This document shows, in pieces, positions 9,925 through 18,438 of a DNA stretch of 64,000 nt (position 1 is the stretch's first letter; each line of letters begins with the position of its first letter). This DNA comes from Thalassospira lucentensis (lineage in GTDB: Bacteria; Pseudomonadota; Alphaproteobacteria; Rhodospirillales; Thalassospiraceae). The stretch lies in the NCBI RefSeq assembly GCF_011806425.1, contig NZ_JAATOV010000002.1:868001-932000 (forward strand). Direction: 5' to 3'. The notes beneath the pieces were generated by a model, which was given only the letters and a program-made list of their open reading frames with translations, was not told the origin of the DNA and did no database searches. The position numbers and the translations under genes were made by a program.

Positions 9925-10529
9925 ATGGGGCGACACCCAGATCACACTTGGCCCCACCCCGGGTCGGCTTACTGGGCGGGTCATTTAATCCCGCCCACGA
10001 AGGGCACCTGCATATCTCGCTTGAGGCGTTAAAACGCCTTCAGCTTGATGCGGTCTGGTGGCTTGTCTCCCCGCAGAACCCATTGAAATCACGCGATGGC
10101 ATGGCAAGCCTTGCAGATCGGGTGGAATCTGCCCGCCTGATCGCAAAGCATCCCCGCATTGTGGTTTCTGCAATTGAAACTGAGCTTGGAACCCGCTATA
10201 CGGCGGACACTCTTGCAGCTTTGCAACGTCGTTTTACTCAAACGCGGTTCGTATGGCTGATGGGGGCAGACAACTTGGCCCAGTTTCACAAATGGAAATG
10301 GTGGGACAGGTTGATTTTGCGTGCTCCCATTGCGGTTATCGACCGTGAAGGGTATTCTAACAAGGCATTGTCCGGGACCGCTGCGCGCCGTATGGAACGT
10401 TGGCGCATCCCAATGGACAAGGCGGGTTTGCTGGCCGATCAAAATGTTCCGGCCTGGGTATACCTGCCAATCAAGCGCCATCCGGCTTCTTCGACCGCAA
10501 TTCGCGCCGAAGGCAGATGGCAGGTGTAA
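9921..10529 (+). CDS. nadD: Nicotinate-nucleotide adenylyltransferase
   Basis: NadD makes deamido-NAD from nicotinate mononucleotide and ATP. The nucleotidyltransferase motif LLGGSFNPAHEGHLHISLEA with its HxGH core stands near the N-terminus, and the C-terminal SSTAIRA matches the ISSTxIR motif. The 202-residue length fits. It overlaps proA by four bases and leads into rsfS and rlmH, a common alphaproteobacterial gene order. Together with nadB at 1.8 kb it gives the window two separated steps of NAD synthesis. Confidence 0.93.
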   Translation: MNGATPRSHLAPPRVGLLGGSFNPAHEGHLHISLEALKRLQLDAVWWLVSPQNPLKSRDGMASLADRVESARLIAKHPRIVVSAIETELGTRYTADTLAALQRRFTQTRFVWLMGADNLAQFHKWKWWDRLILRAPIAVIDREGYSNKALSGTAARRMERWRIPMDKAGLLADQNVPAWVYLPIKRHPASSTAIRAEGRWQV

Positions 10530-10586
10530 GCAACGCGGCGACTTCTGCTTTGGACGTTTTGCCAAGGCATCCCGCGGAAAATTAAG

Positions 10587-10976
10587 GTGGCGACCATAGG
10601 TACCGCAAAAAAAACTCTCAGCCCGAGCGAAATGCTTTCGCTGGTCAAGAGTACCCTCGAAGAAGACAAGGCCGAAGACCTTGTCACCATTGAACTGACC
10701 GACAAAACCTCGATGGCCGACTATATGCTGATCGCAACCGGGTCTTCATCCCGTCGCGTGGCTGCCATGGCAGAACATATCGTCGAAGCATTGAAAGAAG
10801 CCGGACAGGGCCGTGCCGCTGCCGAAGGCAAAGAACAGGGTGACTGGGTGCTGGTTGATACCGGCGACGTCATCGTGCACCTTTTCCGTTCGGAAGTACG
10901 CGCGTTCTACAACATCGAAGAGATGTGGGGCGTTGAAAACCCGGCTCTCAAACAGCAGGCTGCACGACTGTACTAA
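10587..10976 (+). CDS. rsfS: Ribosome silencing factor RsfS
   Basis: A 129-residue member of the RsfS/Iojap/YbeB family, which binds ribosomal protein L14 on the 50S subunit and blocks subunit joining when nutrients are scarce. Characteristic stretches are TDKTSMADYMLIATGSSSRR, GDWVLVDTGDVIVHLF and FYNIEEMWG. The start is a GTG; the next in-frame ATG would remove conserved sequence. It is the third gene of the proA-nadD-rsfS-rlmH run, 57 bases after nadD. Confidence 0.93.
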   Translation: MATIGTAKKTLSPSEMLSLVKSTLEEDKAEDLVTIELTDKTSMADYMLIATGSSSRRVAAMAEHIVEALKEAGQGRAAAEGKEQGDWVLVDTGDVIVHLFRSEVRAFYNIEEMWGVENPALKQQAARLY

Positions 10977-11165
10977 CAGTCGGCGCCATTTGTTTGGGCT
11001 ATTTTGCTGGCCTGCGTGCAATCATTGGGTTGCACGCAGTATCGGCCGCGTGAACCCAACCCGGTGCCCAAATACGGCTCATCCCGCACATGCACCGGCA
11101 ATGGGACAATCCGCATTCCCCACCGCATAAACGAAAACAGCCCGGTCAAAGGTCGTAATCACCCC

Positions 11166-11624
11166 ATGCAAATTACCCTTGCTGCTGTGGGCCGCATGAA
11201 ATCTGGCCCGGAAAAAGACCTGTTTGACCATTATGCGGGCCGCATTCGCTGGCCTTTCGTGCTGCGCGAAGTCGAAGAAAAGAAAAAACTCCCACCAAAT
11301 CAGCTCAAAGACCGCGAAGCCGAATTGTTGCTTGGCGTCATTCCCGATAATGCTTTTGTCATCGCCCTTGATGAACGCGGCCATGAATACGGATCGATCG
11401 CATTTTCCAAAAAGCTGGATGGCTGGATCGATCAATATGCTGGCAACATCGCCTTTGTCATTGGCGGGGCCGATGGGCATGGCGATGCCATAAAATCGCG
11501 GGCCAATACGCTGTGGTCATTGGGCAAGGCCACTTGGCCGCATATGCTGGTGCGCGCCCTGATCGCCGAACAGCTTTTCCGCGCCCACGCCATACAAACC
11601 AACCATCCTTACCACCGCGAATAG
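11166..11624 (+). CDS. rlmH: 23S rRNA pseudouridine-1915 N3-methyltransferase
   Basis: RlmH is a SPOUT (alpha/beta-knot) enzyme that methylates pseudouridine 1915 of 23S rRNA in assembled ribosomes. The 152-residue product shows the knot motifs FVIGGADGHG and, near the C-terminus, the RALIAEQLFRAHAIQTNHPYH segment that closes the SAM pocket (broken by a conserved LYRA-like stretch). The frame extends upstream to 11004, but the ATG at 11166 begins MQITLAAVGRMKSG, the usual RlmH N-terminus. It is the last gene of its operon here; a terminator lies about 80 bases on. Confidence 0.93.
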   Translation: MQITLAAVGRMKSGPEKDLFDHYAGRIRWPFVLREVEEKKKLPPNQLKDREAELLLGVIPDNAFVIALDERGHEYGSIAFSKKLDGWIDQYAGNIAFVIGGADGHGDAIKSRANTLWSLGKATWPHMLVRALIAEQLFRAHAIQTNHPYHRE

Positions 11625-11703
11625 CCGGCCTGTATTGAGGCTGCGAAAGAGTCGGTTTGAAAAACGATCCGCACTGTGCCCTAAATGGTCTGCGCCCAAA
11701 AGA

Positions 11704-11745
11704 AAAAGGCCCCCTTCTTGATGTGAAGAGGGCCTTTCGATTTTC
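11704..11745. terminator. Bidirectional terminator between rlmH and the DoxD-like gene
   Basis: AAAGGCCC pairs with GGGCCTTT, extended inward after one mismatch by CTTC/GAAG. A T-rich run follows on the plus strand and an A-run precedes it, so it can serve both convergent genes. Confidence 0.8.
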
Positions 11746-11764
11746 CGCTATCTGGTAACGTCGA

Positions 11765-12700
11765 TTAGAACGTCAGTTGCGGGTCTTTGTGATCAATCAG
11801 ATCAATAACAGCAGACACAGCATTTTCAGGCAGTGCGATATCAAGCTTCGCGCCAAGCCGCATCTTCAAAACACCATCAACAACCTTACCGGAATGCGAC
11901 CAAGGTGCGAAATGATCGCGCAGAATGTTAACTTCTTGGGCCTGCTCAACCACTGTCGTGCCATCTGCCAGCGTAAAGGTAATTGATTTCAGATACGCAG
12001 CGCCGCCAGATGGGCCGGCATTGACATACAAGGTTGCCGCTTGGTCGTTTCCAATAACCTCTTCCGCGATGATCGAGAATTTGCCGGTGCTGGTGCGTTT
12101 GTGGAAATCAAAGATCCCAAAGAAGTAGGAATAGAAACCAACCGTCATCAGAACCGAAACAACCGTCAGGCCCAAGGCCACCTGCTTGCCAAAGCAACGC
12201 GCAAACAGATCCAGGTTCAAGCGCCGATCAACTGAAATGGCACCCGGGCCATACAGCATAACACTGACCGAAATGGCAAAGCCCAACGCCGCCATTGTCC
12301 ATTCATCAAGGCATTCAAAGCCCATCCACCCAAAGATCAGCATCAATGCAACATTGATAAGCCCTGATCCCAACGCCGTCAGACGCGTCAAAATACCAAA
12401 GATCAGGCACAGACCAACAATCACCTCTGCCGAGGACATCAGATAGACCGACCATTCGGTCAGGAACGGATGATACAGCATCCAGTGAATAATGGATTCA
12501 ATCGGTGACCCCGGCGCAGCTTCAACAAGCTTATTCGCCAAATGCGCAGGACTTGTAATGTCATGCTTGGCTGGCATGTTGAAAAATCGTCGCCATCCGC
12601 CCATCAAGAAGACGAACCCCATGGTGATGGCCGATGCGCGCAGCGCAAAATCTGCTGCGAATTGAGGCCTCAACGTCGTTTTGCTTGTTTGGTCGGTCAT
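11765..12700 (-). CDS. DoxD/DoxA-like membrane protein (thiosulfate:quinone oxidoreductase type)
   Basis: The 311-residue protein has an N-terminal half with about four to five membrane helices, including FALRASAITMGFVFLMGGWRRF, MSSAEVIVGLCLIFGILTRL and MLIFGWMGFE, in the style of the DoxX/DoxD family. After residue 190 a further helix leads into a periplasmic-looking domain (residues about 215-311) that resembles the DoxA subunit. In Acidianus, DoxD and DoxA together oxidise thiosulfate and reduce quinone; a fused form is known in other bacteria. No sulfur-oxidation genes are nearby, so the substrate is open. The ATG at 12700 has GGAAG upstream; the frame extends to 12736. Confidence 0.6.
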   Translation of the reverse strand: MTDQTSKTTLRPQFAADFALRASAITMGFVFLMGGWRRFFNMPAKHDITSPAHLANKLVEAAPGSPIESIIHWMLYHPFLTEWSVYLMSSAEVIVGLCLIFGILTRLTALGSGLINVALMLIFGWMGFECLDEWTMAALGFAISVSVMLYGPGAISVDRRLNLDLFARCFGKQVALGLTVVSVLMTVGFYSYFFGIFDFHKRTSTGKFSIIAEEVIGNDQAATLYVNAGPSGGAAYLKSITFTLADGTTVVEQAQEVNILRDHFAPWSHSGKVVDGVLKMRLGAKLDIALPENAVSAVIDLIDHKDPQLTF

Positions 12701-13121
12701 TGTTTTTCTTCCAAGAAGGCGCACTTTGATGCGCATGATCCGCTTTAATCTCGTTTAATCCATGTCCTGCCTAAACCCCATTCCGCACCATTACGTTGAG
12801 GTGAATCAACGTCACCAAAACAACATATCAAACCGAATTTCCGTGATAGCCACAAAGCGCCGATCAGATCACAAATATCTGATATTTATCGATTATTTAC
12901 GCGTTCATCCCGACCGGATTGCGCTACCTTGGATGAGCATGGTTCAGCTTTCACGGGCAAGGTGGGTGAAACGCAAAATAGACTGCTGAGCAAAATCGAC
13001 CCGCTCGGCTAACGCCTGAGGTCAGAACCCAAATTGCTGCCTTGCAACATAATTTCGCTGCCGCTAAAGTTTCTTTATAAGAAATAATTATTCATTTAAT
13101 CATCAGTGGCAGGCATCCCCC
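12701..13121. other. Intergenic region before the chemoreceptor fusion
   Basis: A 421-base gap between divergent genes. No ORF here looks coding. The right part is AT-rich (13070-13105), as expected for a promoter of the gene at 13122. It contains TTGCAACAT at 13042-13050, one half-site of the inverted repeat found before the kinase/SDR pair at 18.29 kb. Otherwise I see nothing recognisable. Confidence 0.5.
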
Positions 13122-14930
13122 ATGGAAGAAACCATCCGAACGCAAAATGGCCGTAAACCCTGGGAAGGTCGCAGCACACGCGATCACAGTGCCCCCGATG
13201 TCACCGAAGACATTGATGCATTGATGCGCGGCATTTCGGCTGGCCTGGAATATATTCAGCACCTTTTGGACTTCGCCAACACAGCGGGCGAAAGCCAAGA
13301 CAGTCTGATGCGCGAAATTGATGTACGGTCGGGGAACCTGCGCACCGGACTTGATGAAACCCGCCGCGAAATTGAAAACAGCACCAACGTCGCACGCGAC
13401 GTTCAAACCACCACCCGCGAAACCGTCAGCAACAAAACCGACGCCATCCGTGTGGACCTTGAACGCATTAGTGCTGATCTTGAAACAAAGGCCGAAGGTG
13501 CCAATAAGGTTTTGGGCGCGATTGAGGATATCGGTAAGGGGATCAAGCTTCTGGCGCTAAATGCCGCAATCGAAGCCGCCCGCGCTGGCGATCATGGGCG
13601 TGGCTTTGCTGTTGTTGCCAAGGAAGTCGGCAATCTGGCGCAAAGCACCATGCAGCGCACCAACGAGGCGGTCGACCTGATTGATCTATCGGACGTTACC
13701 CGGTCCCTTCGCCAAAGCATGGCAAGCATCGGAACCGATCTTGATAGCCTTGGCGGGCAGATCGAAGAATCTCTTGGCGCGTTGCAAGCCAGATTTACCA
13801 GCATGTCGGGCCGCCTTAACGACATTTCCGAACATAATCAGGTTGTGTTTGAACTTCTTGCGGGCAGCAAAGATGCATCGTCGCGCACGCGCAACAAGGT
13901 CACATGGGCGCGCGACGACACCAAGGCCCTTGCTGATGGGCTGGTGAATGCCAAATCTGCGCCGCAAAAACTGCAAAACTTCCTTAAAACCAACCATGTG
14001 CATGATGATCCGACCTTTGACCGGCTGGCAGACATTAAGGCACGCGGCAAAATCCGCATCGCCATTGAACCAGCCTTTGTAGGGTTGTCCTTCCGGTTAA
14101 AACCAAACGATCCGTTGCGCGGTCTTGATGCCGATTACGCCCGTGCCTTGGCCAAATGGCTTGGCGTGGAATGTGAATTTGTCGAACATCCTTGGGATTT
14201 GTTGACCGAACTTCTGTTTGTTGGCAAGGAACCGGGAACCCCCACCGCCGACGTGGTCTGGAGCGCTCTTCCGCCCAGCGACTTTTACAAGGGTGTGGCC
14301 TATTCCGACACATACACCTATTTGAATTTCGCCCTGTGTCGACGGGCCGGTAACACCGATATCAACCGGCTTTCTGACCTTAATGGAAAGGTGTTGGGGA
14401 TTATTAATGATCCGGTTGCTTTCATTATGCTGGAAGAACAAGGTCTGCGCTGGGCTGGAAATGAAAACAAACCGGGCGGCATCGCCAAACTATCCAACCT
14501 GATCGCGTATAGTGATCAGACCCGTTTGCATGATGCCTTGGCAGATGGGGCGGTCGATGCCTTTGCCGTCGATCAGCCGATTTTCCATTGGGCGGCCAGC
14601 AACCCCGAAAGCCCGTGGCACAATAAAATCGAAGTCTTGCCGGGCAGTATTTTGCCCCTACCCTATTACTATACAGCCGCTGTTGCCGCAGAACCGTCTT
14701 CATGGACGTTGCTGTGTAAGATCAACGAGTTTATCCGCGCATTCCGCGACACCCCGGAACGGGCCGAAATTGAAACGCTTTGGCAGGGGCAGGCGATCAA
14801 TCATCATCTGACCTATAAGGACGAGGCAGGCGACCTGATTGGTGCGGATGAACTGGCCCAAGTATATCACGCGCATCGCCGGAAATTTGGCCTTGATGCA
14901 TCGAACCATGGAACGCAAACGGCGTCATAA
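13122..14930 (+). CDS. Soluble chemoreceptor signalling domain fused to a solute-binding domain
   Basis: The 602-residue protein has an unusual order. Residues about 26-285 form a coiled coil with the chemoreceptor (MCP) signalling tip: [19 protein letters not shown] and [13 protein letters not shown] at about 145-175 are nearly canonical. Residues about 299-560 resemble a family 3 periplasmic amino acid-binding protein ([47 protein letters not shown]). There is no signal peptide and no membrane helix, so the binding domain should face the cytoplasm. It would sense an internal metabolite and signal through CheW/CheA. The DeoR gene follows 40 bases later. Ligand unknown; amino acid or amine is likely from the fold. 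Confidence 0.82.
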   Translation: MEETIRTQNGRKPWEGRSTRDHSAPDVTEDIDALMRGISAGLEYIQHLLDFANTAGESQDSLMREIDVRSGNLRTGLDETRREIENSTNVARDVQTTTRETVSNKTDAIRVDLERISADLETKAEGANKVLGAIEDIGKGIKLLALNAAIEAARAGDHGRGFAVVAKEVGNLAQSTMQRTNEAVDLIDLSDVTRSLRQSMASIGTDLDSLGGQIEESLGALQARFTSMSGRLNDISEHNQVVFELLAGSKDASSRTRNKVTWARDDTKALADGLVNAKSAPQKLQNFLKTNHVHDDPTFDRLADIKARGKIRIAIEPAFVGLSFRLKPNDPLRGLDADYARALAKWLGVECEFVEHPWDLLTELLFVGKEPGTPTADVVWSALPPSDFYKGVAYSDTYTYLNFALCRRAGNTDINRLSDLNGKVLGIINDPVAFIMLEEQGLRWAGNENKPGGIAKLSNLIAYSDQTRLHDALADGAVDAFAVDQPIFHWAASNPESPWHNKIEVLPGSILPLPYYYTAAVAAEPSSWTLLCKINEFIRAFRDTPERAEIETLWQGQAINHHLTYKDEAGDLIGADELAQVYHAHRRKFGLDASNHGTQTAS

Positions 14931-14970
14931 ACTGGTGGCGTGATGATGGTCAGCGCACTATCATCACGCC

Positions 14971-15741
14971 ATGGCAGCAAACAAAAAAACCCTGCGACAC
15001 CAACGCATTCTGCGCGAACTGGAACTCGAACCGTCTTTGCGGATCGCCGATTTGGCCGAACGTTTAAGCGTCTCGACCGAAACCATTCGCCGTGACTTTG
15101 ATGAACTCACCGAACAGGGTCTGATCAACCGGACCTATGGTGGGGCGGTCCGTCGTCATGCCAGTGAACCGGGCCTAAATGAACGCCATCAATTTCATGT
15201 CCCCGAACGCGAAGCCATCGCGCGGCAATCGGTTCCTGTTTTGGCCGGTGCGCGCCACATCATGATCGGATCGGGGGCCACCACCGTCCATGTTGCCAAA
15301 CGTCTTGCCATCACGATGAACGATCTTACCGTGATCACCCATTCATTTGGCGTGGCAACGGTTCTTGCGATCAACCCGACCATTCGCGTCATCATGGCGC
15401 CGGGCCTTTATCACGCCCAAGAAGGATCGATGCACGGCGCGCAGACCATACGTTTTTTGGAAAACTACCGTGTGGAATGGTCGATCCTTGGTGCAAGCGG
15501 TCTGGACCAAGATGGTGCCAGCGACGCATTGATCGAGGCCGCGGACGTTTATTCGGTGATGATGGAACGCGCAACACGCACCATGATCGTTGCCGATCAC
15601 ACCAAGTTTAATCAGGCCTTTCCCGCACGCTATTGCGACTGGGACACCGTTGATGTGCTGGTCAGCAACCAAGCCCCACAAGGCGCACTGGGCGAAACCA
15701 TCCGCGACGCCGGGTGCATGATGAAATCCGCCTCCAAATAG
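14971..15741 (+). CDS. DeoR/GlpR-family transcriptional regulator
   Basis: The 256-residue protein has the DeoR N-terminal helix-turn-helix (residues 8-60: HQRILRELELEP, LAERLSVSTETIRRDFDEL) and the C-terminal sugar-phosphate-sensing domain (about 80-245) with GSGATTVHVAKRL, LGASGLDQDG and MIVADHTKF. Family members are usually repressors of catabolic genes that respond to phosphorylated intermediates. The adjacent kinase/PLP-enzyme pair would make and consume just such a phosphorylated compound, which makes it the likely target. The start at ATG 14971 has no strong ribosome site. Confidence 0.88.
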   Translation: MAANKKTLRHQRILRELELEPSLRIADLAERLSVSTETIRRDFDELTEQGLINRTYGGAVRRHASEPGLNERHQFHVPEREAIARQSVPVLAGARHIMIGSGATTVHVAKRLAITMNDLTVITHSFGVATVLAINPTIRVIMAPGLYHAQEGSMHGAQTIRFLENYRVEWSILGASGLDQDGASDALIEAADVYSVMMERATRTMIVADHTKFNQAFPARYCDWDTVDVLVSNQAPQGALGETIRDAGCMMKSASK

Positions 15742-15812
15742 GAACAGACTGGTTGCTAACGGCTATTAAGGTGTTACCGGGCGCGAAATAGCGTGTTCAT
15801 ACCTATCCCTCC

Positions 15813-17162
15813 CTAGCCACACGCCCTTAAAGATTTCCCCAGCGCATCGATAAAGAAATCCACTTCATTGTGGCTGAGGCATAAGGGCGGGCGGATTTTT
15901 AAGGTTTGGCCATACTTGCCCGCCGCCCCAATCAAGACGCGATGGCGACGCATCGCATTAATCACATCGGCCACAAGTTGGCCGCTTGGGTTTTCCGGGT
16001 TTCCGTCTGCGGATAGATCAACGCCCAAAAATAATCCGGCCCCGCGAATATCACTAATGCGGCCATCCTGATCGGCAAGATGTTGCAGGCCGTCGCGCAA
16101 ATAACCGCCGCAGACAGCTGCATTGGCTTGCAGGTTTTCATCGGCAATGACGTTTAAAACAGCCAGCCCCGTCGCCGATGCCACCGGGCTTGCGGCAAAG
16201 GTATTGAAGTACCCAACATCTTCGCAAAATTCGGCCAACATATCGGACCTGACAGCGATCCCGGCCATCGGAAATCCGTTGCCCATCGGTTTTCCCATGC
16301 TAACGATGTCGGGCATCACGTCGTGGCGCTGAAATCCCCAAAACGCATCTGCGGTGCGGCCAAATCCCGGTTGAACTTCATCGGCAATAAAAACCCCACC
16401 GGCACGATGCACCACCGCCACTGCCAATCGTAAAAATCCGCGTGGGTTGGAAAACACGCCGTCGCTTGAAAAGATGCTGTCGACGATCAGGGCTGCCACA
16501 CCATGCCCGCGATCAATCAATGTTCTCGCCGCGTCATGCACCGCATCGGCAAACCCGGCGGCAATATCATCGCCATAGGCCAGGCTTCCCGGCGGCGGAA
16601 CCGCAATCACGTGATCGGGCAGATCGCCGCGTTTATGCGCAGATGGTGAAATCTCGGTCACAGTGGCGGTATTACCGTGATAGGCGCTTTCGGTAACGAT
16701 GATCCCCCGCGCGCCAGATGCGCGCTGCGCAATCCGAAGCGCAAGGTCATTGGCCTCGCTGCCGCTGCATGTCAGAACGATATTTTCCAGATGGTCCGGA
16801 AATGTTGCCTTTAACCGATCAAGATATTCTTCGGTTGTTTGATGTAAATACCGGCTGTTGATGTTCAGCTTTTTTGCCTGATTGGTCATCGCCGCCACCA
16901 CACGCGGATGGCAATGCCCGACCGAGGGCACGTTATTATAGAAATCAAGATAACTTGTGCCGTCTGCCGCCGTCATCCAGCATCCGGATGCCGACACCAT
17001 TTCAATCGGGTCACGGTAAAACAAAACCGATGCCGCACCGAAATTGCGTTGGCGGCGCGCCAAAAGATCATTTTTCGGATCATCTGGCTTGGCGTCACGC
17101 GCGTCATAGGCATTCATATCCAGAATGGGGCGCGTCGTCCGTTTCGAACGATGCGCACTCAT
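15813..17162 (-). CDS. Class III PLP enzyme, probable phospho-lyase of the AGXT2L type
   Basis: The 449-residue protein has the fold of class III aminotransferases: cofactor lysine K291 in SMGKPMGNGFPMAG, PLP-contacting D261 in FIADEVQPGFGRT and the SGSEANDLALR phosphate-binding loop. VGHCHPRVVAAM and LNINSRYLH are characteristic of the AGXT2L1/AGXT2L2 branch, whose known members are not transaminases but lyases acting on ethanolamine phosphate or 5-phosphohydroxylysine. Its ATG overlaps the stop of the upstream kinase gene by four bases, as expected if the kinase makes its substrate. An aminotransferase role cannot be excluded. The longer frame to 17270 lies inside the kinase gene and is rejected. 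Confidence 0.78.
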   Translation of the reverse strand: MSAHRSKRTTRPILDMNAYDARDAKPDDPKNDLLARRQRNFGAASVLFYRDPIEMVSASGCWMTAADGTSYLDFYNNVPSVGHCHPRVVAAMTNQAKKLNINSRYLHQTTEEYLDRLKATFPDHLENIVLTCSGSEANDLALRIAQRASGARGIIVTESAYHGNTATVTEISPSAHKRGDLPDHVIAVPPPGSLAYGDDIAAGFADAVHDAARTLIDRGHGVAALIVDSIFSSDGVFSNPRGFLRLAVAVVHRAGGVFIADEVQPGFGRTADAFWGFQRHDVMPDIVSMGKPMGNGFPMAGIAVRSDMLAEFCEDVGYFNTFAASPVASATGLAVLNVIADENLQANAAVCGGYLRDGLQHLADQDGRISDIRGAGLFLGVDLSADGNPENPSGQLVADVINAMRRHRVLIGAAGKYGQTLKIRPPLCLSHNEVDFFIDALGKSLRACG

Positions 17163-18160
17163 TGCATGCCCTCCGCCTGTAAATAGCTTTGCGCCATTGC
17201 GATGGTTCCGGCGGTAAAATCGGTCCCCATTTCCTGTGCGGTCGGCGTTTCCGGGTGGCTCGCGATCCATGCAGTCAGGAGCAAACGACGCAGCATAACG
17301 AAGCGATCAAGCATATCGGCATCGGCGGTCGAAAACGGCGAAATCGTCCGGTATCCTTCGATCCATGCTTCTTTAAGCGCCGGAACAATTGGATCAAGTT
17401 CGATGAAACTGATCGCCGCCGCAAAGTCATAGCCAAACCAACCAAAGCCACAATCATCAAAGTCGATCACGCCAAGACGCTGGCCATCGACCAAAAGATT
17501 GGCCAAGCGTAAATCCGCATGGATCAGGCCAAACCGCTCATTGTCCATCCCAAATTCAGAAAGCTTACGATCCAGATGGGCACAAACTTTTTCAAGCAAC
17601 GCGGTGTTTTCCCCATCCAGACCCGCTGCTGCACGCCAGTCGCCCCAATGGGGATTGGCCCCCAATGTGGTATCAAAGGTCCAGCTTTTGCGAACAAAAT
17701 TGACTGATCGTTTCCATTGACGCGCATGGTCATGCAAACGCGCACTGATCGCCCCAAGCTTAAAAAAACCATCTACAAGGGCCTCGTCGGCCGACGGTTC
17801 AGCGCCGGGCATAAATTCAAATGCGACGACATGGCGACAAACCCCGTCTTGATCAAATTCGGCAACTAGGGTGCCATCGCGGCGAAGGCAGGGTTTTGGC
17901 GTATCAACAATATCACTGGCCCGAAGCGCGTTAATCCATGCCAGTTCGGATTCAATTTCGTTGCGCGTGTGATAGCCCGGCCGATGCACCCGCAATATCA
18001 GCTTTTCCCCCGTGACCGGATCGGACGCAAGAAACGTCGCGTTTTCTGAAACGGTCAACAACGACACGCTTGCATTGGGCCCCATGCCCCAACCCGGCAA
18101 CACTGAGGCCGCCCCGTTACGCAATGCTTCGATCATTCCATCATCGTAAATTCCGCTCAC
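17159..18160 (-). CDS. APH-family small-molecule kinase
   Basis: The 333-residue protein belongs to the aminoglycoside phosphotransferase/choline kinase fold. The catalytic loop GLIHADLRLANLLVDG (H214, D216, N221) and the metal-binding VIDFDDCGFGWFGYDFA (from D233) are intact. Coupling to a phospho-lyase-like PLP enzyme suggests a hydroxylysine- or ethanolamine-kinase role, like human HYKK paired with AGXT2L2. Antibiotic resistance is unlikely in this setting. The chosen GTG at 18160 has AGGGGGAT upstream; the frame runs open to 18250, but that part is not conserved-looking. Confidence 0.78.
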   Translation of the reverse strand: MSGIYDDGMIEALRNGAASVLPGWGMGPNASVSLLTVSENATFLASDPVTGEKLILRVHRPGYHTRNEIESELAWINALRASDIVDTPKPCLRRDGTLVAEFDQDGVCRHVVAFEFMPGAEPSADEALVDGFFKLGAISARLHDHARQWKRSVNFVRKSWTFDTTLGANPHWGDWRAAAGLDGENTALLEKVCAHLDRKLSEFGMDNERFGLIHADLRLANLLVDGQRLGVIDFDDCGFGWFGYDFAAAISFIELDPIVPALKEAWIEGYRTISPFSTADADMLDRFVMLRRLLLTAWIASHPETPTAQEMGTDFTAGTIAMAQSYLQAEGMQ

Positions 18161-18288
18161 CCCGATCCCCCTGACACACTGCACGGCCGCAAATAATCGC
18201 CATTCCCTGCCCTTAACGCGGCCCGTGCCGGGACACCCGGCCAAGCACATCCTTGTTTTGATGTTATCGTGCCTTAAAATGTGAAACT

Positions 18289-18307
18289 TGCAACATTTTT
18301 TGTTGCA
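18289..18307. promoter_or_regulatory. Candidate operator between the kinase and SDR genes
   Basis: A perfect inverted repeat TGCAACA-ttttt-TGTTGCA lies in the divergent intergenic region. A matching half-site TTGCAACAT stands before the chemoreceptor fusion at 13042. The nearby DeoR-family regulator is the obvious candidate to bind it, but this is inference. Confidence 0.45.
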
Positions 18308-18438
18308 TCACGGAAAAATTAGGCCAATCATCGTCAAAACATAACGCACCGCACAATCAGGGTTTTCGCTTGATGCGCACAGAACCGGATCACGGTTTTA
18401 CGCATCATTCAGACGGGGTTTTCACGAAAGGATCGACC

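Noticed and set aside
12762-12989. 75-codon frame between the DoxD-like gene and the chemoreceptor
   Set aside because: No ribosome site, low-complexity basic product, AT-rich promoter-like surroundings.
17159-18160. Kinase read as an aminoglycoside-resistance gene
   Set aside because: Same fold, but coupling to a phospho-lyase-like PLP enzyme and a host-like composition favour metabolism.
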